Assembly (NCBI GenBank): GCA_050692555.1
Contig: JBOGVS010000001.1
Span: 114,370-178,369 of the forward strand
Length of the DNA stretch: 64,000 nt
Direction of reading: 5' to 3'
DNA from: DAITPV01 sp050692555
Lineage (GTDB): Bacteria > Actinomycetota > UBA4738 > CALAEC01
Position numbers and translations under genes: made by a program. The notes beneath the pieces were generated by a model that was given only the letters and a program-made list of their open reading frames with translations, was not told where the DNA came from and searched no databases. This document shows positions 42,681 through 51,400 of this stretch, piece by piece (position 1 is the stretch's first letter; each line of letters begins with the position of its first letter).

Positions 42681-43720
42681 TCGACCCACTGCACGTGTTC
42701 ATGCCCTACGGTCGGGAGGGGCCGAGTGCCCGCGTTCGGGTATACGCCTGGCTCCGGCGCCTCCACCTGGAGGCCAAGGTCCACCCCTACCTGGGAATGG
42801 CCACCGCGGGAGCGGATTCGCTCCTCAGGCGACCGATGGCCACGCTGCGGGCCGAAGCGGGCCTGTGGCGGGCGGGCCGCCGCCGGGGGGTCCGGGTACT
42901 GGTCCACCGGGAAGTGTCGCCGCTTTCCAATGGGGAGGTCGAGGTCCGGATCATGGAGGGAGCCCGCTTCTCGGTGTACGACCTCGACGATGCCCTGCAG
43001 TGGGACTGGGCCGACGAGGGCGGGTTCCGGCGCCTGATCCCCAAGGCCAAGAAGACCATCACCTGCGTCCGACAGGCCGACCGAGTCATTGCGGCCAACG
43101 ACGTACTGGCGGAATGGGCATCGGCGTGGGCCCGGGACGTGGTGATCATCCCCAGCTGCGTGGACCCCGCGGCCTACCCGGCCAAGGAAACGTACGAGCT
43201 GTCGGATCCGCCCCGGCTGGGGTGGATCGGGACCCCCGCCACCGAGCAGTACCTGCGGCGGATCGAGGGGCCCCTGTTGGAGGTCCACCGGCGGACCGGG
43301 GCTCGGCTCGAGCTGGTGAGCCGGGACCGGGGTTCGCTGAATTCCCTGGAGGCCATCACCGATCGGGTGGATTGGTCCGAGGAGGCCGGGCCGGCGGCTC
43401 TGGCCCGGTGGGACGTGGGGCTGATGCCTCTGGCTCCGGGACTCCTGGAACGGGGGAAGTCGGGGTACAAGCTGCTCCAGTACGGGGCCGTCGGGCTGCC
43501 GGCGGTGGGCAGCCCGGTGGGCGTCAACACCGAGATCCTGGGCCAGATGGAGGCCCCGGCGCCCCGCTCCAACTCGGAGTGGGTCGACGCGCTCGTGGAC
43601 CTCCTGGAGTCTCCGGCCCAGCGACGAAGGGAGCTCGGCCTTCGGGGCCGACGGTTGGTGACCGAGCGATACTCCTACGATGCATGGGCGCCGCGGTGGA
43701 GCGAAGCCGTGGCCGGATGA
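42677..43720 (+). CDS. GT-B glycosyltransferase (GT4-like)
   Basis: Protein of 347 residues. The N-terminus FMPYGREGPSARVRVYAWLR is that of a GT-B subgroup that reads G-x-x-S-x-R-x-R. The donor domain has RLGWIGTPATEQYL and ERGKSGYKLLQYGAVGLPAV. GTG 42677 and the stop both overlap neighbours. The acceptor is unknown. Confidence 0.85.
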   Translation: MIDPLHVFMPYGREGPSARVRVYAWLRRLHLEAKVHPYLGMATAGADSLLRRPMATLRAEAGLWRAGRRRGVRVLVHREVSPLSNGEVEVRIMEGARFSVYDLDDALQWDWADEGGFRRLIPKAKKTITCVRQADRVIAANDVLAEWASAWARDVVIIPSCVDPAAYPAKETYELSDPPRLGWIGTPATEQYLRRIEGPLLEVHRRTGARLELVSRDRGSLNSLEAITDRVDWSEEAGPAALARWDVGLMPLAPGLLERGKSGYKLLQYGAVGLPAVGSPVGVNTEILGQMEAPAPRSNSEWVDALVDLLESPAQRRRELGLRGRRLVTERYSYDAWAPRWSEAVAG

Positions 43721-44688
43721 CCGTGGACCGCAGCGTCATCGTTTCGATCGACACGGAGGTGGACAAGTCCCCGGACTGGTCGATCAGTGATCCGGCCACC
43801 TTCCGCTCGGTGACCGAGGGCATCCCCGAGGTGTTCACCCCGTTGTTCGAGCGCCTGGGGGTGATCCCCACCTATCTCCTGAGCCCCGAGGTCATCGAGG
43901 ACCCCGCCTCCGTGGAGACCCTGCGGGAGCTGGACGGACGGGCCGAGCTCGGCATGCACCTCCACGGCGAGTTCGTCGAGCCGGACCGACGGCTGTTCCC
44001 CTCGGGGATGGCCGGTGCCCAGGCGGGGGCCATCCAGAGGCAGTGGCCCCGGGAGATCGAGGCGCGGAAGCTCGCCAACGCGACCGCGCTGTTCGAGGAC
44101 GCGTTCGGCCGCCGGCCCACGTCGTTCCGGGCCGGCAGGTTCGGCCTCAGCGACAACACCCTGGAGCTCCTGGCCGGCCTGGGCTACCGGGTGGACTCCA
44201 GCGTTACCCCGGGGCTCCGGTGGAACCTCGACGAGGGGGTGCTGGACTTCCGATCGTGGACCACCGAGCCGCGCTGGTTCCGGTTCCCCGCGGGAGAGAT
44301 CCTGGAGGCCCCGGTGAGCATCTGGCCCGGGTCGCGGCTGGCCCGAAGGGTGGACGATCTCCCGCCCCGGCTGGCCCGGGTGGCCCGGGGGGTGCTGAGG
44401 GGACGGGGGAGGTTCCACTGGCTCAGGCCCAGTTGGGACTCCGCCCGGGCCCTGGTTCGCTCCATCGAGAGCCGGGACGACCGCATCCTGGTGGTCATGC
44501 TCCACAGCATGGAGGTGATCTCCGGAGCCAGCCCGTACGCCACCGGGCCGGAGCAGGTGGCCCGCCTGGTCGGGAGCCTGGAGACGCTTCTGAGGGCCTG
44601 CCTGGCCCGGGGATTCACCTCGATCGGACTGAGCGAGGCCGCCGATCGGTTCCAGGATGCGCATCCTCCACGTCATCGAGTCACTTGA
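43717..44688 (+). CDS. Polysaccharide deacetylase-like protein
   Basis: Protein of 323 residues. SVIVSIDTEVDKSPDW gives the first acidic motif of the NodB fold. LGMHLHGEFVEPD gives the metal-binding histidines. SFRAGRFGLSDNTLELLAGLGYRVDSS gives the later motif in two parts (R-A-G-R and the G-L-G-Y-x-x-D-S strand). No signal peptide is present, so it may act on the lipid-linked intermediate inside. It starts with ATGA overlap and overlaps the next gene by 32 bases. Confidence 0.8.
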   Translation: MTVDRSVIVSIDTEVDKSPDWSISDPATFRSVTEGIPEVFTPLFERLGVIPTYLLSPEVIEDPASVETLRELDGRAELGMHLHGEFVEPDRRLFPSGMAGAQAGAIQRQWPREIEARKLANATALFEDAFGRRPTSFRAGRFGLSDNTLELLAGLGYRVDSSVTPGLRWNLDEGVLDFRSWTTEPRWFRFPAGEILEAPVSIWPGSRLARRVDDLPPRLARVARGVLRGRGRFHWLRPSWDSARALVRSIESRDDRILVVMLHSMEVISGASPYATGPEQVARLVGSLETLLRACLARGFTSIGLSEAADRFQDAHPPRHRVT

Positions 44689-45784
44689 GCTCGGGGGGGC
44701 CGAGCGGGCCCTCCTCAACGTCCTGCCGGCTCTCGCCCGGGCGGGGAACGACGTGGAGGTGGCAGCCCTGTGGGGCCCCTATCCACTCGCGGCGGACCTG
44801 GAGGCCGGAGGGTTCACGGTCCACCGCCTGAACATCGGGCATCGGTGGAACGTCCCCAGTGGGACGGCCAAGGTGGCCCGGCTGCTCCGTCGGGGACGGT
44901 ACGAAGTGGTCCATGCCCACCTGTTCTTCTCCACGCTGTACGTGGCGGCATCAAAGCCCTGGGCGCCCGAGGCCCGGCGGGTGGCCACCTTTCACAACCT
45001 GGGGTTCGACAGCTATCCACACACCGGGACCTGGCGCCGTGCCCGGAAGTCGCTCCAGCGGTGGTTCACCCGGCGCGGCTTCGACGCCACCACCGCGGTC
45101 AGCGACGCGGTGGCCCTGCACTACGACGGCCACCTCCGGCTGCCTCCGTCGGTGGTCATCCCCAACGCGGTGGTGGTGGAGGCGGGCCGGAACGGCGATC
45201 GGAACGAGGCCACCCGGGCTCGCTTCGGCCTGAGTCCAGAGGCGTTCGTGGCTGTGATGCCGGCCCGGTTCGTTCCGGAGAAGGGCCACCGCTTTATCCT
45301 CGACGCGTTGGCTGAGCTGCGCCGGCGGAACCTCCGGCCGAACGTGCTCCTGCTGGGCACCGGCCCGGTACGGGGGGCTGTGAGCAGGCGGATCGAGGAG
45401 CTGGGCCTGTCCGACCAAGCACGGATCCACCCCACCGTGCCCCACCAGGAGCTGGTCGAGCTCCTCCGGGCCGCGGACGCCTTCGTCTCCTCCTCGACGT
45501 TCGAGGGATCCCCGCTATCGATCGCGGAGGCCCTGTCGCTGGAGACCCCGGTGCTGGCCACCTCGGTGGGCGGGGTTCCCGAGCTCGTGGAGGACGGCGT
45601 CTCGGGGATCCTGGTGGCCCCCGGGGACGCATCCGCCCTGGGGGACGGCCTGGCCCGGCTCATGACCGACGAACCCCTCCGGCGCCGGCTGGCCGCCGCC
45701 GGACGGGAGCGGATCCAGCGGCGCCAGGCCCCCGATGTCGTCGCTCGAGAGCTGGTCGAGCTCTACCAGCGGCTGGGACCCTGA
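44657..45784 (+). CDS. GT4-family glycosyltransferase
   Basis: Protein of 375 residues with a canonical GT4 pattern: MRILHVIESLELGGAERALL, VVHAHLFFSTLYVA, and the E-x7-E in FEGSPLSIAEALSLETPVLA. It is the last gene of the forward operon that runs from 36177. The start overlaps the deacetylase 3' end by 32 bases. A 174-base gap of no recognisable content follows, apart from a CCACCT/AGGTGG hairpin at 45834-45855. Confidence 0.9.
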   Translation: MRILHVIESLELGGAERALLNVLPALARAGNDVEVAALWGPYPLAADLEAGGFTVHRLNIGHRWNVPSGTAKVARLLRRGRYEVVHAHLFFSTLYVAASKPWAPEARRVATFHNLGFDSYPHTGTWRRARKSLQRWFTRRGFDATTAVSDAVALHYDGHLRLPPSVVIPNAVVVEAGRNGDRNEATRARFGLSPEAFVAVMPARFVPEKGHRFILDALAELRRRNLRPNVLLLGTGPVRGAVSRRIEELGLSDQARIHPTVPHQELVELLRAADAFVSSSTFEGSPLSIAEALSLETPVLATSVGGVPELVEDGVSGILVAPGDASALGDGLARLMTDEPLRRRLAAAGRERIQRRQAPDVVARELVELYQRLGP

Positions 45785-45958
45785 TCCGACTCGAACGGGC
45801 GGACCTCAAGGTCCGGGCCCCGGGACCGATGAACCACCTGTGGGCGTCCAGGTGGTGGTCCGACCACGGCTCGATGACCTCGCCGAGCGGTGGGGCCTTT
45901 GTTCGCGGCGATTTGGCTCGCCGGTGGGTGGGGTGGCGGGTCCGTCCTCTCCGTTCTG

Positions 45959-47068
45959 TCAGGCGGCCTGCCGCTCGAACTCCGTGACCGCCTCGATCAC
46001 CGAGCCCGCGTCCCACTCGTCGAGGTGGGGCCCCATCGGAAGGGACAGCGCCTCTCGATGGATGGCCTCGGAGATCGGCAGGCTTCCCTCGCCCAGACCC
46101 AGCATGCCGTACGCGGCCTGACGATGCGGGGGGATGGGGTAATGGATCAGGGTCTCGACGCCGGCACGGGCCAGGTGGGCCTGGAGCTCTGCCCGCTGCG
46201 GCGACCGCACCACGAACAGGTGCCACACCGGATCGGCCCACTCCGGGACCACCGGAAGCATCACGCCGGACCCTCGGAGCTCGGCGAGATACCGGTCGGC
46301 GACGGCCCGCCGCCGCTTATTCCACGCCTCCAGGTGGCGGAGCTTGACCCCCAGGACGGCCGCCTGGATCTCGTCCATCCGGCTGTTGAAGCCGGGCACC
46401 TCGTTCACGTACTTCTCCAGCGAGCCGTAGTTGCGCAGGAGCCGGACGCGCTCGGCGATCCCGTCGTCGTTCGTGGTCACCGCCCCGGCATCCCCGAACG
46501 CCCCGAGGTTCTTCCCCGGATAGAAGCTCCACGCCGCCGCGTGGCCCAGGCTCCCGACGGGACGTCCCCGGTACCGGGCCCCGTGGGCCTGGGCGGCGTC
46601 CTCCAGGACCGGGAGCCCATGACGGCCGGCGATCTCCATGATCGGGTCCATGTCCGCCGGCTGTCCGTACAGGTGCACCGGAACGATGGCCCGGGTCCTC
46701 GGGGTGATCATGGCCTCCAGCCCGGCCGGGTCCAGGTTGAAGGTGCGGTGGTCTGGCTCCACCGGTACCGGCGTGGCGCCCAGATGGGTCGGAGCCAACC
46801 ACGTGGCGATGTAGGTGTTGGAGGGAACGATGACCTCGGTTCCGGGATCGACCCCCATGGCCCGGAGTCCGAGATGGAGCGCGTCGAGCCCGCTTCCCAC
46901 CCCGACGCAGTGCTTCACCCCCACGAACTCGGCGAAGGCTCGCTCGAATGACTCCAGCTCCCGCCCCAGGAGGTACCACCCGCTCTCAAGGACCCGGGCC
47001 AGGGCCTCGTCGATCTCGTCTTGCAGCTCCCGGTACCCCGCGCCGACGTCCAGGAACGGAACCTTCAT
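45959..47068 (-). CDS. DegT/DnrJ-family sugar aminotransferase
   Basis: Protein of 369 residues: VPFLDVGAGYRELQDEI, VGVGSGLDALHLGLRAMG, PVLEDAAQAHGARYRG, and the PLP lysine in SFYPGKNLGAFGD. It is coupled by an ATGA overlap to the ketoisomerase upstream. That pairing is diagnostic of 3-amino-3,6-dideoxyhexose synthesis (FdtB, QdtB or TylB type). It would transfer an amino group from glutamate to the 3-keto of a dTDP-sugar. No rmlA or rmlB lies in the window, so the dTDP-sugar supply must come from elsewhere. Confidence 0.9.
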   Translation of the reverse strand: MKVPFLDVGAGYRELQDEIDEALARVLESGWYLLGRELESFERAFAEFVGVKHCVGVGSGLDALHLGLRAMGVDPGTEVIVPSNTYIATWLAPTHLGATPVPVEPDHRTFNLDPAGLEAMITPRTRAIVPVHLYGQPADMDPIMEIAGRHGLPVLEDAAQAHGARYRGRPVGSLGHAAAWSFYPGKNLGAFGDAGAVTTNDDGIAERVRLLRNYGSLEKYVNEVPGFNSRMDEIQAAVLGVKLRHLEAWNKRRRAVADRYLAELRGSGVMLPVVPEWADPVWHLFVVRSPQRAELQAHLARAGVETLIHYPIPPHRQAAYGMLGLGEGSLPISEAIHREALSLPMGPHLDEWDAGSVIEAVTEFERQAA

Positions 47069-47556
47069 GGACGGTGCGCCGCGGCCGCCAGGAACTCGCC
47101 GTACTCCCGGTAGTAATCCGATTCGTCGAAGACCTCGGAAGCCAGCACCAGGCAGACGGAGCCCGACGAGAAGTTCTCCATCTCCCGCCACACCATCGGC
47201 GGGATGTACAGGCCGTAGTAGGACCGGTTCAGGAAGAAGCGCCTGGTATCCCGTCCGTCCTTGACCACGACATCGAAGCTGCCCGACGCGGCGATCATGA
47301 ACTGCTCGAGGTCTCGGTGGGCGTGTCCTCCCCGCGACTCGCCGCCGGGCACGTCGTACAGGTAGAAGGCCCGTTTGATGTCGAATGGGATGTGCCTGGT
47401 GCCCTCGATGAACGTGATGTTTCCTCGCGGATCGGCGATCTTGGGCAGCTCGACGATCCGGCAGCCATCCACGCCCGCCGGGTCGGCCGGGACCAGCTTG
47501 GCTGCCGACCCCCCGTTGGGATCCACTCTGGCCATCGGTCTGGAGTAGTCGACCAC
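47065..47556 (-). CDS. dTDP-4-keto-6-deoxyhexose 3,4-ketoisomerase (FdtA/QdtA/TylM-type cupin)
   Basis: Protein of 163 residues from GTG 47556 (ATG 47535 possible). The cupin core PRGNITFIEG, VPGGESRGGHAHRDLEQFM with the catalytic histidines, and SYYGLYIPPMVWREMENFS match sugar 3,4-ketoisomerases of the WxcM/FdtA group. It shifts the keto group from C4 to C3, the substrate of the coupled aminotransferase. The product stereochemistry (Fuc3N or Qui3N) cannot be predicted. Confidence 0.9.
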   Translation of the reverse strand: MVDYSRPMARVDPNGGSAAKLVPADPAGVDGCRIVELPKIADPRGNITFIEGTRHIPFDIKRAFYLYDVPGGESRGGHAHRDLEQFMIAASGSFDVVVKDGRDTRRFFLNRSYYGLYIPPMVWREMENFSSGSVCLVLASEVFDESDYYREYGEFLAAAAHRP

Positions 47557-47687
47557 CGCATCGCTCCCAGTTCCTCTGGGGCCTCGGCGCCCCCACGAGG
47601 GATCGCCGCAGCCCGCCTCGGGCCCGGAGAGGGCCTACCCGGCGTATCGGTACACGGGGGAGGGCCCTTGAGCGCGGATCGAGTCCC

Positions 47688-48653
47688 ATGACTCCGCTGG
47701 TCAGCGTGGTCATCCCGTCGTTCAACCACGCCGCGTTCGTCACCCAGGCGATCGACAGCGTCCTGGATCAGACGATCACCAGCGTCGAGCTCATCGTGGT
47801 GGACGACGGCTCCACGGATGGCTCCCCGGACATCATCCGAGGGCACCTGGAGGCGCGCGACGGCTCCATCCCGGTGCGCTTCGAGGCCCGGGAGAACCGG
47901 GGGATCATCAGGACCCTGAACGAGGCCCTGGCCGGGGTCAACGGGAAGTACTTCGCGGTGCTCGGCTCCGACGACCTGTGGGCTCCGAGCAAGCTGGAGC
48001 GGCAGGTGCAAGCCATGGAGTCCGCAGGTGACCACGTGGCTGCCGGCTTCAGCGACTGCTGGGTGATCGACGGGCAGGGCCGCCGGCGAGGGCGGATGGG
48101 CCTCCAGTTCCCGTTCCGGGGAGGGGACATCTACCGGGACCTCGTCCTCCTGAGGTTCTTCCCACCCGCCCCCACCAGCGTCTTTCTCCGCCAGGCCATC
48201 GTGGACGTGGGCGGGTACAACGAGCGGGCCACGGTGACCGAGGATGTCGACCTGTGGTACCGGGTGGCCCGCTCGCACGAGGTGGCCTACGTGGACGAGC
48301 CCCTGGCCTCCTACCGGGTGCACCTGGATAACGTGTCGGTTCGGGACCCGGTGGCTTTGTACCGGGACAAGATGGTGATCTTGGAGGAGCTCATCCTTCG
48401 AGACATGGACCTCCAGCCCGTGGCCTCCCGGCTCCGGGCCCGGGTGCAGGCAAACCATGCCGGTCACCTGTACACCCTTCTGAGGCTCCCGGACGCCCGC
48501 CGGGCCGCGCTGTCGTCGCTGAGAACATCGCCGCGAGAGCGGCTGGCCTGGCGGGTGCTGATCCGCTCGTTGCTCGGAACACGGATGGTCGGGTGGCTCC
48601 GGGGGAAACGCGACGTTCGGCGGCGACGTGTGGTGGAGGCGGAGGATCGGTGA
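47688..48653 (+). CDS. GT2-family glycosyltransferase
   Basis: Protein of 321 residues, of the same subfamily as the gene at 36177 and both halves of 37175: VSVVIPSFNHAAFVTQAIDS, VVDDGSTDGSPDII, AVLGSDDLWAP and the tail RLAWRVLIRSLLGTRMV. It is divergent from the ketoisomerase over 131 bases. Its stop overlaps the methyltransferase start (GTGA). Confidence 0.88.
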   Translation: MTPLVSVVIPSFNHAAFVTQAIDSVLDQTITSVELIVVDDGSTDGSPDIIRGHLEARDGSIPVRFEARENRGIIRTLNEALAGVNGKYFAVLGSDDLWAPSKLERQVQAMESAGDHVAAGFSDCWVIDGQGRRRGRMGLQFPFRGGDIYRDLVLLRFFPPAPTSVFLRQAIVDVGGYNERATVTEDVDLWYRVARSHEVAYVDEPLASYRVHLDNVSVRDPVALYRDKMVILEELILRDMDLQPVASRLRARVQANHAGHLYTLLRLPDARRAALSSLRTSPRERLAWRVLIRSLLGTRMVGWLRGKRDVRRRRVVEAEDR

Positions 48654-49453
48654 GTCTGGACCCGGAGTTCGTGACGGACGAGGACCTCGACGATCTGTCT
48701 TCGTTCACTGGCATGGATCGGGAGGCGTGCCTGGAACGCCTTCGCGCGTACCGCTTCGACGAGCTGGCCGAGGCCTTCCGACGCGCCGACCCGAAGACGG
48801 CGGAGGAGCGGATCGAGTTCTATGGGTCCACCGACCTGGAGATCTGGGAGCTCATGCAGTGGCACGCCAGCCGTTCTCGGCAGCCGTACCGGGAGGCCCT
48901 GGAGGCGTTCGCTCGCGACCATTCCGCGGAGGGGTGGCCCCGGGTCCTGGACTTCGGCAGCGGGGTGGGCACCGACGCCCTGTTCCTCGCGGAACGTGGG
49001 TATGAGGTCACGCTGGTCGACGTGGAGGGCCCGGCGTTCCGGTTCGCCCGCCACCGGTTCGATCGCCGAGGGATCGCCGCCCGTTTACTGGAGTCTCGCT
49101 CACCGCTGCCCCGGCCCGACGGGATCTACGACGCCGTGGTGTGCTTCGACGTGTTCTCCCACCTCCCCGACCCTCTGGGGGCCGCCCGCCGGCTCATCTC
49201 CGCACTGCGCGAGGGAGGGATCATGCTCCAGCGGGGCGCCTTCGGAGCCGAGGACGTCCACCCGGACAAGGTGGAGGAGCACGTCCGGCGGTTCGCCGGG
49301 ATGAAGTGGCACATCCATCTGGCGGGCCTTGGACTCCGAACCCTGGACGAGTTCACCTACCAGAAGGTCACCGGTGCCGCCCGAGCCGGCCAGCGGCTCC
49401 GGTACGCGCTGTGGAAGGCCACGGGGCTGTGGCTGATCAAGGTGGAGCGCTGA
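48650..49453 (+). CDS. SAM-dependent methyltransferase
   Basis: Protein of 267 residues. Motif I is RVLDFGSGVGTDALFLAERG, then VTLVDVEGPAFRFA and YDAVVCFDVFSHLPDPL. The N-terminal 90 residues (helical, DREACLERLRAYRF) are a separate lobe that may hold the acceptor. It is coupled to the GT2 gene, so it probably methylates a sugar of the polymer or its lipid intermediate. Its 3' end is 15 bases from the convergent beta-helix gene. Confidence 0.85.
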   Translation: MSLDPEFVTDEDLDDLSSFTGMDREACLERLRAYRFDELAEAFRRADPKTAEERIEFYGSTDLEIWELMQWHASRSRQPYREALEAFARDHSAEGWPRVLDFGSGVGTDALFLAERGYEVTLVDVEGPAFRFARHRFDRRGIAARLLESRSPLPRPDGIYDAVVCFDVFSHLPDPLGAARRLISALREGGIMLQRGAFGAEDVHPDKVEEHVRRFAGMKWHIHLAGLGLRTLDEFTYQKVTGAARAGQRLRYALWKATGLWLIKVER

Positions 49454-49468
49454 CCGCCCCGTACCTGC

Positions 49469-51043
49469 CTACAGGGTGTTCCCGGACTCCGCGATCGCGG
49501 TGCTGGCGGCGTCGCTGCGAACCACCCGGTCGGCTCCGGTGAACGCGTTGCCGGTGATCGTGACGTTGTGGGAGTCCGTGACCCCCACCCCATCGAACCG
49601 CCCGCATCCTCCCCACTGGAGGTACTGAACCGAGTTGTTGGCCACCGTGACCGAGCGAGCCCCGTCCAGGAGAACGGTGTCGCTGAGGGTGATGAACTGG
49701 TTCCCGGTGATGGTCCAGTCGGTCCGGTAGGTTCCGTTCGGCGCGGCGGAGAAGATGGTCGGCTCGCAGGTGACCGGCTGGGCGACCTCCCGGTTCCCGG
49801 CGATCACCACGTCGTCGAGGTTGGGGGAGCTCCCCGCGCCGCCGTTGGCGAACAGCGCGAACCGGTGCTTGCCGAACGTGTTGCTCAGGATGTTGATGTT
49901 GCGGCCGAGGGCCGAACTGAAGTCCAGCTCCAGGTCCACGGCCGCCATGTTGACCTCTCCGACGTAGGAGTCGCGCAGCGCGAACCCGTCCACCCCGGTG
50001 AGGCCGAACCCCATCCTCCCGTTGCGCTCGAACCGGGAGTTCTTGACGGTGATGTTCTTGGCCATGGGAGCCTGGGACACGTTGCCGTACCGCCAGTCCC
50101 ACATGGCCTCCACGAAGTCCCCGTACACGTCGTAGACCTGAACGTTGTCGAGCATGGCGGTGTTGGTGCCGGCGAACCGGAAGCCGTGCTGCCACTCCCG
50201 GGTGCCGTCGTAGGCGTTGTTGTTGACCCCCGCGGAAGGATTCGCACCCCGAACGACCATGTTCTTGATGGTGATGTTGGTCCCGCCCTCGATCCGCCAG
50301 TTGTCCCGGTTTCCGGTGCCCGGGGTGAGCGCCTTGAACGTGGACCCGTTCCCGTCGATCCACAGGCCCACCCTGTCCTCCAGGGTGATGGTGTCGTCCA
50401 GGCCGTAGCAGGCACCCGGGGGGAACTGGACGATGGAGTTGTCGGGGACCGTGTTGAGCCACGCCATGAGCTGGTCCTCCACGGGGAGCGTGCAGTTGCT
50501 GGCGATGGAGGCCGGAGGACTGTAGACCGGAGCCCCGGGAGGGGGCGGCGGGGGCTCGGGGATCGGCGAGCCGGGAACGGAGACGCCGGGCGCCGGGCCG
50601 CCGGGCTGCCCCACTCGCCGGAACAGGAACGTGGCCCAGTACGTGCCTCGGCTGCCGCGGACGATCCCCACGCCCACCCCATCCCATTGGGGGGCCACCA
50701 GGTTCCTGCCGATCTCCGGGAGCCGAAGGGCCGCTCGGGCCAGCCGGGCCGGCGTGGAGGCCACGATGACGTTCTCCGCCGCTTCCCCGCTTTGTGGCGG
50801 GTCCAGGCGGCGGGTTCTGGCCATCAGCCTGCTGTGCTTCCGGGCCTTTCGGGAGAGGTCCTTGTCCACCGGGAGCCGCACCGCCCCCGCGGCCTCCCGG
50901 GCCTTGTTGACGATGGCCACCACGGTGCGCTTGGGGGAGCGCCGGCGGGCCAGCGCGGGCTGGGCTCCCAGCGTTCCGAGGACCAGTAGGCAGCCGAGGG
51001 CGATTGTGAGGACCCGTCGGGGGTGCAGGCGAGCAGTGGGCAT
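49469..51043 (-). CDS. Secreted CAP-domain / right-handed beta-helix protein
   Basis: Protein of 524 residues. A signal peptide ends at A-L-A near 32. A CAP/SCP-like domain (about 40-145) follows with ARKHSRLMARTRRL, AAENVIV and the final strand GTYWATFLFRR. A Pro-rich linker (about 150-175) leads to a right-handed beta-helix (about 180-520) of the pectate-lyase type. That part has N-I-T-I-K-N-M-V-V-R-G-A-N type coils and four cysteines (SNCTL, ACYGL, TCEPT, GGCGR). It could cut or bind polysaccharide outside the cell. ATG 51043 is confirmed by the leader: a c-di-GMP riboswitch and an RBS-hiding hairpin end exactly there. Confidence 0.87.
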   Translation of the reverse strand: MPTARLHPRRVLTIALGCLLVLGTLGAQPALARRRSPKRTVVAIVNKAREAAGAVRLPVDKDLSRKARKHSRLMARTRRLDPPQSGEAAENVIVASTPARLARAALRLPEIGRNLVAPQWDGVGVGIVRGSRGTYWATFLFRRVGQPGGPAPGVSVPGSPIPEPPPPPPGAPVYSPPASIASNCTLPVEDQLMAWLNTVPDNSIVQFPPGACYGLDDTITLEDRVGLWIDGNGSTFKALTPGTGNRDNWRIEGGTNITIKNMVVRGANPSAGVNNNAYDGTREWQHGFRFAGTNTAMLDNVQVYDVYGDFVEAMWDWRYGNVSQAPMAKNITVKNSRFERNGRMGFGLTGVDGFALRDSYVGEVNMAAVDLELDFSSALGRNINILSNTFGKHRFALFANGGAGSSPNLDDVVIAGNREVAQPVTCEPTIFSAAPNGTYRTDWTITGNQFITLSDTVLLDGARSVTVANNSVQYLQWGGCGRFDGVGVTDSHNVTITGNAFTGADRVVRSDAASTAIAESGNTL

Positions 51044-51096
51044 CCAGGACTCCCGTCTTCTCGGTCCCGGGGGCCAGGAACCGTATGGAGTCCTGG
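51044..51096 (-). promoter_or_regulatory. RBS-sequestering hairpin (riboswitch expression platform)
   Basis: On the transcript strand CCAGGACTCC (51096-51087) pairs perfectly with GGAGTCCTGG (51053-51044). The second arm contains the ribosome site GGGAG and ends directly at ATG 51043. A nested stem GGTTCC/GGGACC adds stability. It lies a few bases after the aptamer, so ligand binding would decide whether the site is hidden. Confidence 0.8.
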
Positions 51097-51101
51097 TTCT
51101 T

Positions 51102-51195
51102 CGGCAGCTCGGCCGCCTTCGCTCCCGGAGGAGCGGTCAGGCCCGGAGCTTTGCGTCCCGCCGTTTCCGACGAGTTGCCCGTTCGGGACCACCGA
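51102..51195 (-). promoter_or_regulatory. c-di-GMP-I (GEMM-I) riboswitch aptamer
   Basis: The transcript strand has GGGCAAC (51180-51174), a P2 hairpin with GGAAA loop (51175-51158), the signature GGGACGCAAAGC (51159-51148), CTCCGGGCCTGACC (51148-51135) with P3 capped by CGCTCC/GGAGCG, and a GAAGG segment (51120-51116). Order, GAAA-type tetraloop and the GACGCAAAGC block fit the class I c-di-GMP aptamer (RF01051). GATATAAG (51212-51205) just upstream may be the -10 element. Confidence 0.82.
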
Positions 51196-51279
51196 TCTGA
51201 CTTCCCTTATATCGGCAGGAAGAGGGAGGGGCCTTAGATTCCCTTGCCGGGCGGCCCGGGGGGCCCGCTCGGCTCGCTG

Positions 51280-51352
51280 GTACTTTGTACGAGTGCTCCA
51301 GCCGATCCCGAGTCCCGCCCCGTACTAAGTACGGTGACCTCGTACTTAGTAC
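51280..51352. repeat. Three palindromic GTACTWWGTAC boxes
   Basis: GTACTTTGTAC (51280-51290), GTACTAAGTAC (51322-51332) and GTACTTAGTAC (51342-51352) are 11-bp palindromes; the last two are 20 bp apart, two helical turns. They lie in the 357-base gap between the two beta-helix genes, upstream of the riboswitch. They may be operators. The remainder of the gap up to 51400 shows nothing else. Confidence 0.6.
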
Positions 51353-51400
51353 CAGCAGTCCGAGGGAGGGGTCCCAGCGCCGGACCCCGGGCCATTCTCG

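Noticed and set aside
45785..45958. Short open frames in the gap after the last forward glycosyltransferase
   Set aside because: No ribosome site, no recognisable domain, and the stretch lies between convergent genes where only a hairpin is expected.
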